NCBI GenBank assembly: GCA_015486915.1
Contig: WFQS01000173.1
Span: 1-6,300 of the forward strand
Length of the DNA: 6,300 bases
Reading direction: 5' to 3'
DNA from: Desulfobacteraceae bacterium
GTDB lineage: Bacteria; Desulfobacterota; Desulfobacteria; Desulfobacterales; Desulfobacteraceae
Positions 1 to 5,809 of this stretch are shown one piece after another (position 1 is the stretch's first letter; every line of letters begins with the position of its first letter). The position numbers were made by a program, and so were the translations under genes. The notes beneath the pieces were generated by a model. That model was not told the DNA's origin, made no database searches, and saw only the letters and a list, made by a program, of their open reading frames with translations.

Positions 1-512
1 ATTCATACGCTCTTTACAGAATCAGTGATTTATCCATTGCCCAGGAACTTGTCCAGGACACCTTGACTGCTGCCATTGAAGCGGAAAAAAAATTTAAAGG
101 CAAATCATCGGAAAAAACGTGGTTAACCAGTATTTTAAAATATAAAATCATTGACTATATCAGGAAAAAATACAGAGAGCCTGTTTTTGACAGCAATTTT
201 TTCGAATCAACCACAAATGCAGATAATTTTGATAAAAATGGGAGATGGAAAACAGGTCCTGCAAAATGGGCATCAAACCCCGAACATCTGCTTGAGCAGA
301 AGTCATTTTTGAACATCGTGAAACAATGTTTAAAAGATCTGCCCAAACGGCCGGCACGTGCATTGGCTCTAAGGGAGATGGAAGGCGAATCAACCCGGAT
401 AATTAGCGACATCCTCAATGTCACAAGGGATAACTGCTGGGTAATTCTCCACAGGGCACGTTCCCTGATGAGAAAATGTATTGAATCAAGATGGCTTGAG
501 GAAAACAAATGA
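1..512 (+). CDS. ECF-family RNA polymerase sigma factor (5' end outside window)
   Basis: Extracytoplasmic-function sigma factor that would direct core RNA polymerase to a small regulon. The open frame runs from base 3 and has no start in the window, so about 169 C-terminal residues are visible; the family is usually near 190-210. Residues 1-59 of the visible part are sigma region 2 (motifs YALYRISDLSIAQELVQDT and TWLTSILKYKIIDYIRKK, the core-binding and -10-recognition helices). A polar linker follows. Residues about 103-160 are region 4, with a helix-turn-helix ending in WVILHRARSLMRK, which contacts the -35 element. The in-frame TTG at base 63 lies inside region 2 and is not a real start. 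The next gene begins one base after the TGA stop and encodes a zinc-finger anti-sigma candidate, so this protein is probably held inactive by its neighbour. Family assignment is firm; target promoters and signal are unknown. Confidence 0.88.
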   Translation, partial: SYALYRISDLSIAQELVQDTLTAAIEAEKKFKGKSSEKTWLTSILKYKIIDYIRKKYREPVFDSNFFESTTNADNFDKNGRWKTGPAKWASNPEHLLEQKSFLNIVKQCLKDLPKRPARALALREMEGESTRIISDILNVTRDNCWVILHRARSLMRKCIESRWLEENK

Positions 513-513
513 T

Positions 514-786
514 ATGATCAATCACTGGATATTCAGATGCAGGGATGTATCCTATTTAATTTCAAGATCCATGGATCAGAAACTGCCTTTAAGGACCAGG
601 ATGGGAATTAAATTTCACCTGATGATGTGCGATTTGTGTTTAAGATACAAAAAACAACTGGAATTAATTCACAATGCCATCACAAAAATTGAAGACAGCG
701 AAGTATCCGAAGATTTAATTACACCCCTGCCGGACGGGATAAAAAAGAAAATACAGGACAAGCTGGAAGAAACCGATCTGCAGTAG
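514..786 (+). CDS. small zf-HC2-type anti-sigma factor
   Basis: A 90-aa cytoplasmic protein, the probable anti-sigma partner of the upstream ECF factor. It shows C9, then H35, C39 and C42 in the pattern Cys...His-x3-Cys-x2-Cys, which is the zinc-binding signature of the zf-HC2 / ZAS anti-sigma domain. There is no transmembrane segment after the domain, so it is a soluble type; zinc or thiol-redox control is possible by analogy with other ZAS proteins but is not shown here. The C-terminal 40 residues are charged and helical-looking. ATG 514 is chosen because the initial motif MINHWIFRC places the first Cys near the N-terminus as usual and GAGGA lies 11 bases upstream (498-502). A TTG at 481 would overlap the sigma gene by 32 bases and adds only atypical sequence. 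Stop-to-start spacing of one base implies translational coupling with the sigma gene. Confidence 0.8.
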   Translation: MINHWIFRCRDVSYLISRSMDQKLPLRTRMGIKFHLMMCDLCLRYKKQLELIHNAITKIEDSEVSEDLITPLPDGIKKKIQDKLEETDLQ

Positions 787-787
787 G

Positions 788-821
788 AAAAAAGACAAAG
801 GCATTTTTTTTCTGCTTTTTT
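788..821 (+). terminator. possible weak terminator after the sigma/anti-sigma pair
   Basis: Just after the anti-sigma stop, AAAG(G)CA at 797-803 can pair with TGCTTT at 813-818 (one bulged G), leading into a run of T to 821. An outer AAAAAAG (788-794) / CTTTTTT (815-821) pairing is an alternative. The stems are A/T-rich and short, so this is only a candidate. Its position fits the end of the two-gene unit. Confidence 0.3.
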
Positions 822-884
822 GGCAAAAGAATCAAATAAATCGTTTTGGTTCTGGTTTGTCCAGGTTAGGCTAAATTCATCAAG

Positions 885-912
885 GCTGTTTTGAACCATA
901 GTTTAAAACAGC
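885..912. promoter_or_regulatory. palindrome 1 of a tandem pair, candidate operator
   Basis: GCTGTTTTGAAC (885-896), spacer CATA, GTTTAAAACAGC (901-912): 12-bp arms with a single mismatch at base 893. Its core closely matches the reverse complement of the neighbouring palindrome at 916-945, with centres 32 bp apart, about three helical turns. Such paired dyads next to a start codon resemble binding sites for a dimeric repressor or activator. No binding protein can be named from the sequence. Confidence 0.5.
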
Positions 913-915
913 TTT

Positions 916-945
916 GACTATTTTAAACTATGGTTTAAAATAGTC
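916..945. promoter_or_regulatory. palindrome 2, perfect dyad abutting the ATPase start codon
   Basis: GACTATTTTAAAC (916-928), spacer TATG, GTTTAAAATAGTC (933-945): perfect 13-bp arms. It ends two bases before ATG 948 and occupies the place where a ribosome binding site should be. No Shine-Dalgarno-like sequence is visible there. A protein bound here would block initiation or transcription, and as RNA the stem would end just before the AUG. The function is inferred; the symmetry is directly visible. Confidence 0.55.
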
Positions 946-947
946 AT

Positions 948-1827
948 ATGCGCTACCTGTATAATCAAATAATAAAAGATCTTTCACGTAAAATGGTTTT
1001 TGTCGGTGGTCCCCGTCAGGTTGGAAAAACAACACTGGCCAAAGCTATTTTGAATCATTCAGATGTCTCAGGCCGTTATTTCAACTGGGACTACAGCCCT
1101 GACCGCCGTGATATGCTGGCTGAAAAATGGCATAAAAATGACGGTCTTCTGATTTTTGATGAACTTCACAAATACCGAGACTGGAAAAACTGGGTAAAGG
1201 GAATATACGACACTTTCAGGGAAAAATCCCAAATTCTTGTAACAGGCTCGGCAAGGCTTGATATTTACAGGCGTGGCGGAGATTCTCTTGCGGGACGGTA
1301 TCATTACTGGCGCCTGCATCCATTTGGCCTGGATGAATTCCCTGAAAAAATGAGTTCTGATCAGGCCTTTGACAGGCTCATGAGGGTGGGAGGTTTTCCC
1401 GAACCTTTTTTAGATGGCAACGAGCGCGAAGCAAGGAGATATTGTAAAACCTCCAAAAGTCTATTTTTATGACAATGCAGATGTTTACGGTGATAAAGGC
1501 GCTGTGTTTGAAAATCTTGTGGCAACCCAGCTTGTTAAAAAACTTAATTTTCTTGAAGACCGCGACGGATTTCGTTATGAACTTGCATATTTAAGGGATA
1601 AGGAAGGCCGGGAAATTGATTTTATAATTCTCAAAGATGGAATAATTCAGGAACTGGTTGAAGTTAAATGGTCTGATGACAAGGTATCACGCCATTTGAA
1701 GTATTATGCTGATAAACTCAATCCTCCCAAAGCAACTCAGATAGTGGCAGAACTTAAACATCCTTTTTCCAGCGGTAAGATCAATATAACAGATCCTCTG
1801 ACCTATTTTTGCGCATACAAAGGATAA
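948..1827 (+). pseudogene. AAA ATPase / DUF4143 protein gene, broken by internal deletion and frameshift
   Basis: The first frame (948-1472) gives an AAA+ ATPase domain: Walker A GPRQVGKTT (residues 21-29), Walker B LLIFDE (67-72), sensor-like ILVTGSARLD (96-105), then GGFPEPFL (148-155). Family resemblance ends near residue 164 and the frame stops after about 10 unrelated codons. From about base 1438 another frame continues with family-like sequence KPPKVYFYDNADV and ends at 1827 with EIDFI...VEVKW, the PD-(D/E)xK-like core of the DUF4143 C-terminal domain. Intact relatives are about 380-400 aa and have roughly 75-90 residues (the winged-helix-like connector) between these halves; here they are absent and the frame has changed. 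So an out-of-frame deletion of roughly 230-270 bp near base 1440 is inferred. ATG 948 matches the usual family start (RYLYNQIIKDL), and an in-frame TAA at 936 excludes an earlier one. The family's role is poorly known; DNA-related or toxin-like roles have been suggested. An assembly error is the alternative. Confidence 0.8.
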
Positions 1828-1847
1828 CTAAGGAAAACTTTTTAAAC

Positions 1848-2651
1848 ATGGGAACAATAACAACAAAAAAAATCGAATTTCTATCCGGCGACAGAATATT
1901 AAGGGGTGTGTTACATTTTCCTGAAAACAGCGCCGGCAAATCCAGCCTTTACAGAATAAAACCTGACCCATCAAACCGGATAAAAAACGAAAAGCCCTGT
2001 ATTGTCATAGGTTCCCACGGGCTTGAAGGGTCAAAGGATTCTGCAAAACAGAAAGAGCTTGCAAAGGCACTTCCTGAAAAAGGGATCGCTTTTTTAAGAT
2101 TTGACCACAGGGGATGCGGTGAAAGTGACGGCACCTTTGAAAACGACACATCCCTTGAAAAAAGGAGATCCGATTTGATCAATGCCGTTGAATATGTAGA
2201 TTCTCTGGGTCTTTTCAATGAAAAAATCGCATTATTCGGAAGCAGTCTCGGCGGTTCCACATGTATTGCAGCCTGGAATGAGCTTGTTGTGAAGGGTATA
2301 AAGCCATGTGGAGCTGTCCTGTGCTCCGCACTTGTTAAAAGTATTACGGTAAAAAAAATTCCTGTTCAGGCAAATGATCACCGCCCTGCCCTGCCCCTTG
2401 ATTTTTTCAGAAAAAACCTGCTTTTTGATCTCAGCGGTGAAATCAGAATTATCAATAATATCCTGATATTTCATGGTGATATGGATGAAACAGTACCCGT
2501 TGAAAATGCCCGTTTAATTTACAACAATGCACAATCCCCCAAAAAGCTCATAATTCACAAAAACGGTGATCACAGGATGTCTTCAAAAAAAGACCAGCAA
2601 GAATTTCTAAAGGAGTCCATAACCTGGTTTTGTAACTGCTTTAACAGATAA
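1848..2651 (+). CDS. alpha/beta hydrolase (serine hydrolase, S33/peptidase-like)
   Basis: A 267-aa cytoplasmic alpha/beta-fold hydrolase with no signal peptide. The nucleophile elbow is GSSLG (131-135), with Ser133 as the likely nucleophile. The acid is probably Asp213 in HGDMDETVP and the base His242 in NGDHRM. The oxyanion-side motif GSHGLEGSK (55-63) and FDHRGCGESDG (85-95) are typical of acyl-esterase / serine-aminopeptidase-like hydrolases. The segment 160-205 would be a small cap. The substrate cannot be inferred; esterase, acyl-thioesterase or peptidase are all possible. ATG 1848 is preferred: TAAGGA lies at 1829-1834, a rather long 13 bases upstream, and the strand-like sequence begins right after. 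An in-frame TTG at 1809 would overlap the broken ATPase gene by 19 bases and add 13 unremarkable residues. The gene follows the ATPase by 20 bases, so it may once have depended on the same promoter. Confidence 0.82.
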   Translation: MGTITTKKIEFLSGDRILRGVLHFPENSAGKSSLYRIKPDPSNRIKNEKPCIVIGSHGLEGSKDSAKQKELAKALPEKGIAFLRFDHRGCGESDGTFENDTSLEKRRSDLINAVEYVDSLGLFNEKIALFGSSLGGSTCIAAWNELVVKGIKPCGAVLCSALVKSITVKKIPVQANDHRPALPLDFFRKNLLFDLSGEIRIINNILIFHGDMDETVPVENARLIYNNAQSPKKLIIHKNGDHRMSSKKDQQEFLKESITWFCNCFNR

Positions 2652-2653
2652 TC

Positions 2654-2704
2654 CTGATAAAAACGGCTCTTTTCCACACACTGATATTTTTTTTATCAGT
2701 TTTT
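2654..2704 (+). terminator. hairpin and T-run between convergent genes
   Basis: After the hydrolase stop, ACTGATA (2680-2686) pairs with TATCAGT (2694-2700), followed by TTTT. An alternative 10-bp stem joins CTGATAAAAA (2654-2663) with TTTTTATCAG (2690-2699). Either one leads into the T-run on the plus strand, giving a plausible though AT-rich intrinsic terminator for the hydrolase. On the minus strand no T-run directly follows the stem, so it is less convincing for the regulator gene ending at 2714. Confidence 0.5.
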
Positions 2705-2713
2705 AAATTCTCT

Positions 2714-4159
2714 TTATTCATCGTTATCGCTTAATACATTTTTAAGCTGAATAAATTTTTCTTCAATTGCAAGGAAAATATCCACAAGATCAGGATCAAA
2801 ATGGGTGCCTTTGTCTTCAACAATAATCTGCTTTGCTTTTTCATGGCTGAAAGCATCTTTGTATACCCTTTTGCTCGTCAGGGCATCATATACATCGGCA
2901 AGAGCCATTATTCTTGCAGCAATGGGAATACCTGTGCCTGACAAACCTGCGGGATAACCTGTACCATCCCATTTTTCATGGTGATACATTGTGAGTTCAA
3001 AGGCAACGCGAAGGGATGGAGAACCGGTTTTAAGGTAAATATCACTGATTAAATCCCCGCCTATCTTTGAATGGGTTTTCATAATCTCAAATTCTTCATG
3101 TGTAAGACGTCCCGGTTTTGTCAGAATCTTATCTTCAATCCCGACTTTACCTATATCATGCATGGGGCTTACTTTTGATATTTCCTCCGCCATCTGCCTT
3201 GTAAGCTTTTTCTCAGGGTGATGTAATGCCATATACATACCTATTTCATAAGTATATGCTCTTACCCTTTCAAGGTGTTTCCCGGTTTCAAGACTTCTGT
3301 AATCGGAAAGTTTTGCCATAGAGAAAATAAGTTCATCCTGGCTCTCAAGACTTATTAATCTCTGCCCTCCGCGAATACGTAAATTAAGTTCCTGGGGAAC
3401 AATGGGCTTGGATAAAAAATCATCAGCTCCCGCGGAAAGAGCCTTAATGACGTTTTCTTTTCCATCACCGCTTGTGATAGCAATAATATAGATATAGTGA
3501 CTCTGCTGCAGTCTTAATGATTTAATCAGCTCATATCCATCCATTACAGGCATATTTATATCAGTGATAACAATGCGTATATCCGGATTATCCTGACATA
3601 TATGAAGTGCTTCAGCTCCATTTGCAGCTTCCATAACATCGTGCCCTTCCTGTTCAAGCACTGTCTTCAATAAAAATCTCTGATCCATTGCATCGTCCAC
3701 AATAAGTATCCTAGCACTAGTCAGATCCATGTCCAGGCACCTGTTATCCCTGTCATCTCCTTTAAGACAGGAGTAATGAAGCTGTTCAAAATAATTCTTA
3801 TCCATGTCGAGGATATGGGCTTTCAGCCAATCAATGAGAAAATTAAGGATTTCTGAACTTAATTTTGCCTTTCCGGAATTAAAATCCGATATAAAACCTG
3901 ATACTTTACCGACAAAATTCTTATGAATGCCTCTGTGTTTCCTGAATCCGGGATGCATTTTAAAAAATTTTTCTTCAGTGGAAAAATGATAAACAGTATA
4001 ATCGGCAAGTTTCTTAAGAACATTATCGATTGTTTCCTTTTCCCTGTGAGATTTCTTTCCGGCAATAAGTTCATTTACTATGGAAAATAATTTCTGGTGC
4101 TGGAGATCCACTTCCTTTACACCCACGCTGAAAGAATCCTTCCAAAGGACAGGTTCCAT
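2714..4159 (-). CDS. hemerythrin-REC-HD-GYP response regulator, c-di-GMP phosphodiesterase
   Basis: A 481-aa soluble three-domain signalling protein. Residues 1-125 are a bacteriohemerythrin with the full diiron ligand set: H21, H58, E62, H75, H79, H115, D120. Residues about 148-265 are a receiver domain with acidic pair D155/D156, phospho-acceptor D200 (ITDINMP), T229 and K251. Residues about 285-470 are an HD-GYP domain with H295, HD at 334-335 (MHDIGKVG), H363, HH at 393-394 and GYP at 401-403, so catalysis looks intact. HD-GYP proteins hydrolyse c-di-GMP; hemerythrin domains bind O2 or respond to redox state or NO. The linker (126-147) holds Cys131 and Cys141. The start is well supported: AAGGGAG lies 7 bases upstream of ATG 4159. 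It is a single gene; no histidine kinase is adjacent, so its phosphodonor is unknown. Domain calls are firm; the ligand and the output (motility or biofilm) are inferred. Confidence 0.93.
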   Translation of the reverse strand: MEPVLWKDSFSVGVKEVDLQHQKLFSIVNELIAGKKSHREKETIDNVLKKLADYTVYHFSTEEKFFKMHPGFRKHRGIHKNFVGKVSGFISDFNSGKAKLSSEILNFLIDWLKAHILDMDKNYFEQLHYSCLKGDDRDNRCLDMDLTSARILIVDDAMDQRFLLKTVLEQEGHDVMEAANGAEALHICQDNPDIRIVITDINMPVMDGYELIKSLRLQQSHYIYIIAITSGDGKENVIKALSAGADDFLSKPIVPQELNLRIRGGQRLISLESQDELIFSMAKLSDYRSLETGKHLERVRAYTYEIGMYMALHHPEKKLTRQMAEEISKVSPMHDIGKVGIEDKILTKPGRLTHEEFEIMKTHSKIGGDLISDIYLKTGSPSLRVAFELTMYHHEKWDGTGYPAGLSGTGIPIAARIMALADVYDALTSKRVYKDAFSHEKAKQIIVEDKGTHFDPDLVDIFLAIEEKFIQLKNVLSDNDE

Positions 4160-4248
4160 ATTTTTTCTCCCTTAAGGATCGAAAATTTTATAATCTGTTC
4201 AACTCATTTCATCTCCGATCCTAATTTTCCACAAATGACTTCACAATT

Positions 4249-4278
4249 TTCATAACAGGTTAAAACAAAGAAATTCAA
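4249..4278 (-). promoter_or_regulatory. candidate proximal promoter of the HD-GYP gene
   Basis: On the minus strand TTGAAT (4278-4273) and TATGAA (4254-4249) are 18 bases apart, and TG one base before the -10 gives an extended -10. Each hexamer matches the sigma-70 consensus at 4 of 6. It would give a leader of about 80 nt. The inverted repeat at 4288-4314 lies directly upstream, at a spacing usual for activator sites. Weak on its own. Confidence 0.3.
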
Positions 4279-4287
4279 CTTATAGAC

Positions 4288-4314
4288 CTTTACAAATTTT
4301 CCGGATATGTAAAG
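4288..4314. repeat. inverted repeat CTTTACA-N13-TGTAAAG, candidate regulator site
   Basis: CTTTACA (4288-4294) and TGTAAAG (4308-4314) form perfect 7-bp arms with a 13-base spacer, just upstream of the candidate -35 at 4273-4278. The position and symmetry suggest a transcription factor site. The binding protein is unknown. Confidence 0.35.
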
Positions 4315-4320
4315 TTCCGC

Positions 4321-4341
4321 TGACGGTCAAAAGACCTGTCA
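4321..4341. repeat. short hairpin with GGTC-AAAA-GACC core
   Basis: TGACGGTC (4321-4328), loop AAAA, GACC-T-GTCA (4333-4341): 8 pairs with one bulged T at 4337. Neither strand has a T-run after it, so it is not a terminator. It could be an operator half-pair, or a leader stem if transcription begins at the distal promoter. Confidence 0.35.
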
Positions 4342-4491
4342 TGATTCTATCAGACTGACTCTTGATCAAACAGCCGCATTATCAGGTAATCCATGGGGTT
4401 GATCATGATTTTCCCAGACGGTATTTAAAATCAGATAAAATCAGACATTTCAAGCAGATAATGAAGCTCCTGCTACCCTTACATATGATGT

Positions 4492-4521
4492 TTAATAGGG
4501 CAAATTCATCCATTTTGTCAA
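4492..4521 (-). promoter_or_regulatory. candidate distal sigma-70 promoter facing the HD-GYP gene
   Basis: On the minus strand a perfect TTGACA (4521-4516) is followed after 18 bases by TATTAA (4497-4492; 4 of 6 matches). It lies just beyond the probable yejE terminator, so it could start a separate unit with a leader of roughly 320 nt before the regulator gene, or a small RNA. Confidence 0.35.
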
Positions 4522-4539
4522 GAAAAGTTTGACCTATGG

Positions 4540-4564
4540 AAAAAAATTGAATCAAAGAGATTTC
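4540..4564 (-). terminator. weak terminator after yejE
   Basis: On the minus strand, 13 bases after the yejE stop, GAAATC pairs with GATTC (4564-4559 with 4553-4549, one bulge) around a 5-base loop. A run of seven T follows within a few bases (4546-4540). The stem is short, so confidence rests mainly on location, the T-run and the promoter candidate that follows. Confidence 0.35.
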
Positions 4565-4576
4565 TTAAAAATTATA

Positions 4577-5620
4577 CTATTCATAAATCGTGTGCATCTT
4601 TGGATCAAGCGCTTCTCTTATGCCTTCTCCTGTGAAAGTTACTACAACAAGGGTGATGACAAGGGCAGCAACAACGGAAGATGATATCCACCATGCATCC
4701 ATGTTTGTCCACCCCTGGAGAAGCAGTTCCCCCCAGCTCGGTGTGGGGGCAGGCAGGCCGAATCCAAGATAATCAAGGGAGGTAAGGGCAACAATCCCGC
4801 CGGAAATTGCAAAAGGTGCATAGGTTACAATAACTGAAACAGTATTGGGTATGATGTGGTGAAATATTATTCTTAAATCAGAAGCACCAAGGGACCGGGC
4901 TGCAAGGACATAATCCCTTTCTTTTTCTTTATAAGTCATAGTGCGCATGACCCATGTCATCTGAATCCAGCCGAAAAATGCCATGATGAGCACAAGAATC
5001 ATGATATTTGGAACAACAATGGAAGAAATAATGATCACGACATATAAAAAAGGGATATTGCTCCATATTTCAAGAATCCTCTGGAAAAAAAGATCAAATT
5101 TACCCCCGAAATATCCCATGATACACCCTAAGGATATACCCATTGAATAATTCAGAAAAAGGAGAATTAAGGAAAAGAAAATTGCCGTCCTGAACCCGTA
5201 CACAACTCTTGCAAGAATATCACGTCCGACATTGTCGGTTCCAAGAAAATGCCTGTCCTTAAATGACGGAGGAAAAGGAGGGTATTTCCCCTTTTTCAGA
5301 TCGTTTTCAAAGGGGTTGTACGGAACAGGGGGCATGATAAGCCAGTTTCCGTTTTTTTCCTTTTTGAACTTTTTTTCAAGAGCTCTGTAATTTGTTTCAT
5401 AATCATAATCAAGCCCGAATTTTTTCCCGGGAATCATTTCAGAATAAGTTGGAAACAGCAAATGCCCGTTATAATAAACGATTATGGCCCTGTTATTGAT
5501 CAATAATTCCGCAAAAACAGATAAAAAAATCATTAAGGCAAGGATTATAAAAGAGACAAATCCCCTTTTTACGGATTTAAATCTTTTCCATCTTCTCTTT
5601 GTAAGACTGCTTATTATCAT
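4577..5620 (-). CDS. yejE: peptide/microcin C-type ABC transporter permease YejE
   Basis: A 347-aa inner-membrane permease, one of two channel subunits of a YejABEF-type importer for oligopeptides (microcin C in E. coli). The N-terminus KRRWKRFKSVKRGF followed by TM1 (about 20-42), a periplasmic loop of about 90 residues, and HFLGTDNVGRDILARVVYG (124-142) is the standard YejE/OppC-type start. Further hydrophobic segments lie near 145-170, 190-218, 262-285 and 312-332. The EAA loop that docks the ATPase is DYVLAARSLGAS...HHIIPN (236-259). The end, GEGIREALDPK, matches the family, and the length is close to E. coli YejE (about 341). The start is fixed: an in-frame TGA lies nine bases before ATG 5620. 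No good Shine-Dalgarno is visible (only ACTTGAAAACTT). It lies downstream of yejB with 180 bp between them, far more than usual, because of a palindromic repeat. No yejF follows. Confidence 0.9.
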   Translation of the reverse strand: MIISSLTKRRWKRFKSVKRGFVSFIILALMIFLSVFAELLINNRAIIVYYNGHLLFPTYSEMIPGKKFGLDYDYETNYRALEKKFKKEKNGNWLIMPPVPYNPFENDLKKGKYPPFPPSFKDRHFLGTDNVGRDILARVVYGFRTAIFFSLILLFLNYSMGISLGCIMGYFGGKFDLFFQRILEIWSNIPFLYVVIIISSIVVPNIMILVLIMAFFGWIQMTWVMRTMTYKEKERDYVLAARSLGASDLRIIFHHIIPNTVSVIVTYAPFAISGGIVALTSLDYLGFGLPAPTPSWGELLLQGWTNMDAWWISSSVVAALVITLVVVTFTGEGIREALDPKMHTIYE

Positions 5621-5643
5621 AAGTTTTCAAGTGTTGTTAATCA

Positions 5644-5655
5644 TGAGAATTCTCA
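5644..5655. repeat. 12-bp perfect palindrome upstream of yejE
   Basis: TGAGAATTCTCA is a perfect palindrome 24 bases upstream of the yejE start codon, in the gap between the repeat element and the gene. It may be a small operator or chance; nothing else supports a function. Confidence 0.3.
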
Positions 5656-5701
5656 AATTGTTTCTAACACAATGGCAAATTAATCTCTTATAAAACGCTG
5701 C

Positions 5702-5809
5702 AAGCATTGACAAAAACGCTGCAGATGCAAGGCGTAAGGGTGTGAAGATGTACTGCTGCTACCTCGAACACCCGACAACGAAGCATATGCAGTGTTTTTG
5801 TCAATGCTT
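5702..5809. repeat. 108-bp imperfect palindromic element (REP/MITE-like) between yejB and yejE
   Basis: Terminal arms of 27 bp (5702-5728 and 5783-5809) pair with only two mismatches; both start AAGCATTGACAAAAAC from the outside. Inside, GGGTGT (5738-5743) pairs with ACACCC (5768-5773), so the whole element can fold into a long hairpin around a loop of about 24 bases. The left edge carries an 11-bp direct repeat AAAACGCTGCA (5692-5702 and 5713-5723). There is no open reading frame for a transposase. The right arm overlaps the last codons and stop of yejB. It looks like a non-autonomous mobile or REP-type repeat, probably multicopy in its genome. No target duplication is evident. In the yejB-yejE mRNA it would form a strong stem that could affect stability or the expression ratio. 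Confidence 0.7.

Larger units (their letters stand above)
4160..4576 (-). other. 417-bp intergenic region upstream of the HD-GYP gene
   Basis: Both flanking genes are on the minus strand, so this region is the 3' flank of yejE and the upstream region of the regulator gene. No convincing gene is seen on either strand. Going leftward it holds a weak terminator (4540-4564), a TTGACA promoter candidate (4492-4521), a 10-bp-spaced direct repeat AAAATCAGA (4427-4435, 4437-4445), a GGTC-AAAA-GACC hairpin (4321-4341), an inverted repeat (4288-4314), a second promoter candidate (4249-4278) and the ribosome binding site of the regulator. I do not recognise a known riboswitch, including the c-di-GMP classes. 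Confidence 0.6.

Noticed and set aside
481..513. TTG start at 481 for the anti-sigma gene
   Set aside because: It overlaps the sigma gene by 32 bases; ATG 514 has GAGGA upstream, a coupled one-base gap and a family-like N-terminus.
1809..1847. TTG start at 1809 for the hydrolase
   Set aside because: It overlaps the preceding reading frame and adds 13 residues with no family resemblance; ATG 1848 is preferred.
4321..4341. Hairpin as terminator of the yejBE unit
   Set aside because: No T-run follows on the minus strand and it is over 200 bases past yejE.
4461..4532. Small plus-strand frame of 23 codons in the intergenic region
   Set aside because: No ribosome binding site and no recognisable sequence; such a length is expected by chance.
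4160..4576. c-di-GMP riboswitch upstream of the HD-GYP gene
   Set aside because: I looked for GEMM-like conserved segments on the minus strand and saw none; the hairpins present do not match that architecture.
4590..4772. Plus-strand open frame inside yejE
   Set aside because: Antisense shadow of a strongly supported membrane protein gene, with no family features of its own.
5702..5809. CRISPR array or integron attC site
   Set aside because: There is only one inverted pair, no regularly spaced direct repeats, no integrase and no cassette structure.
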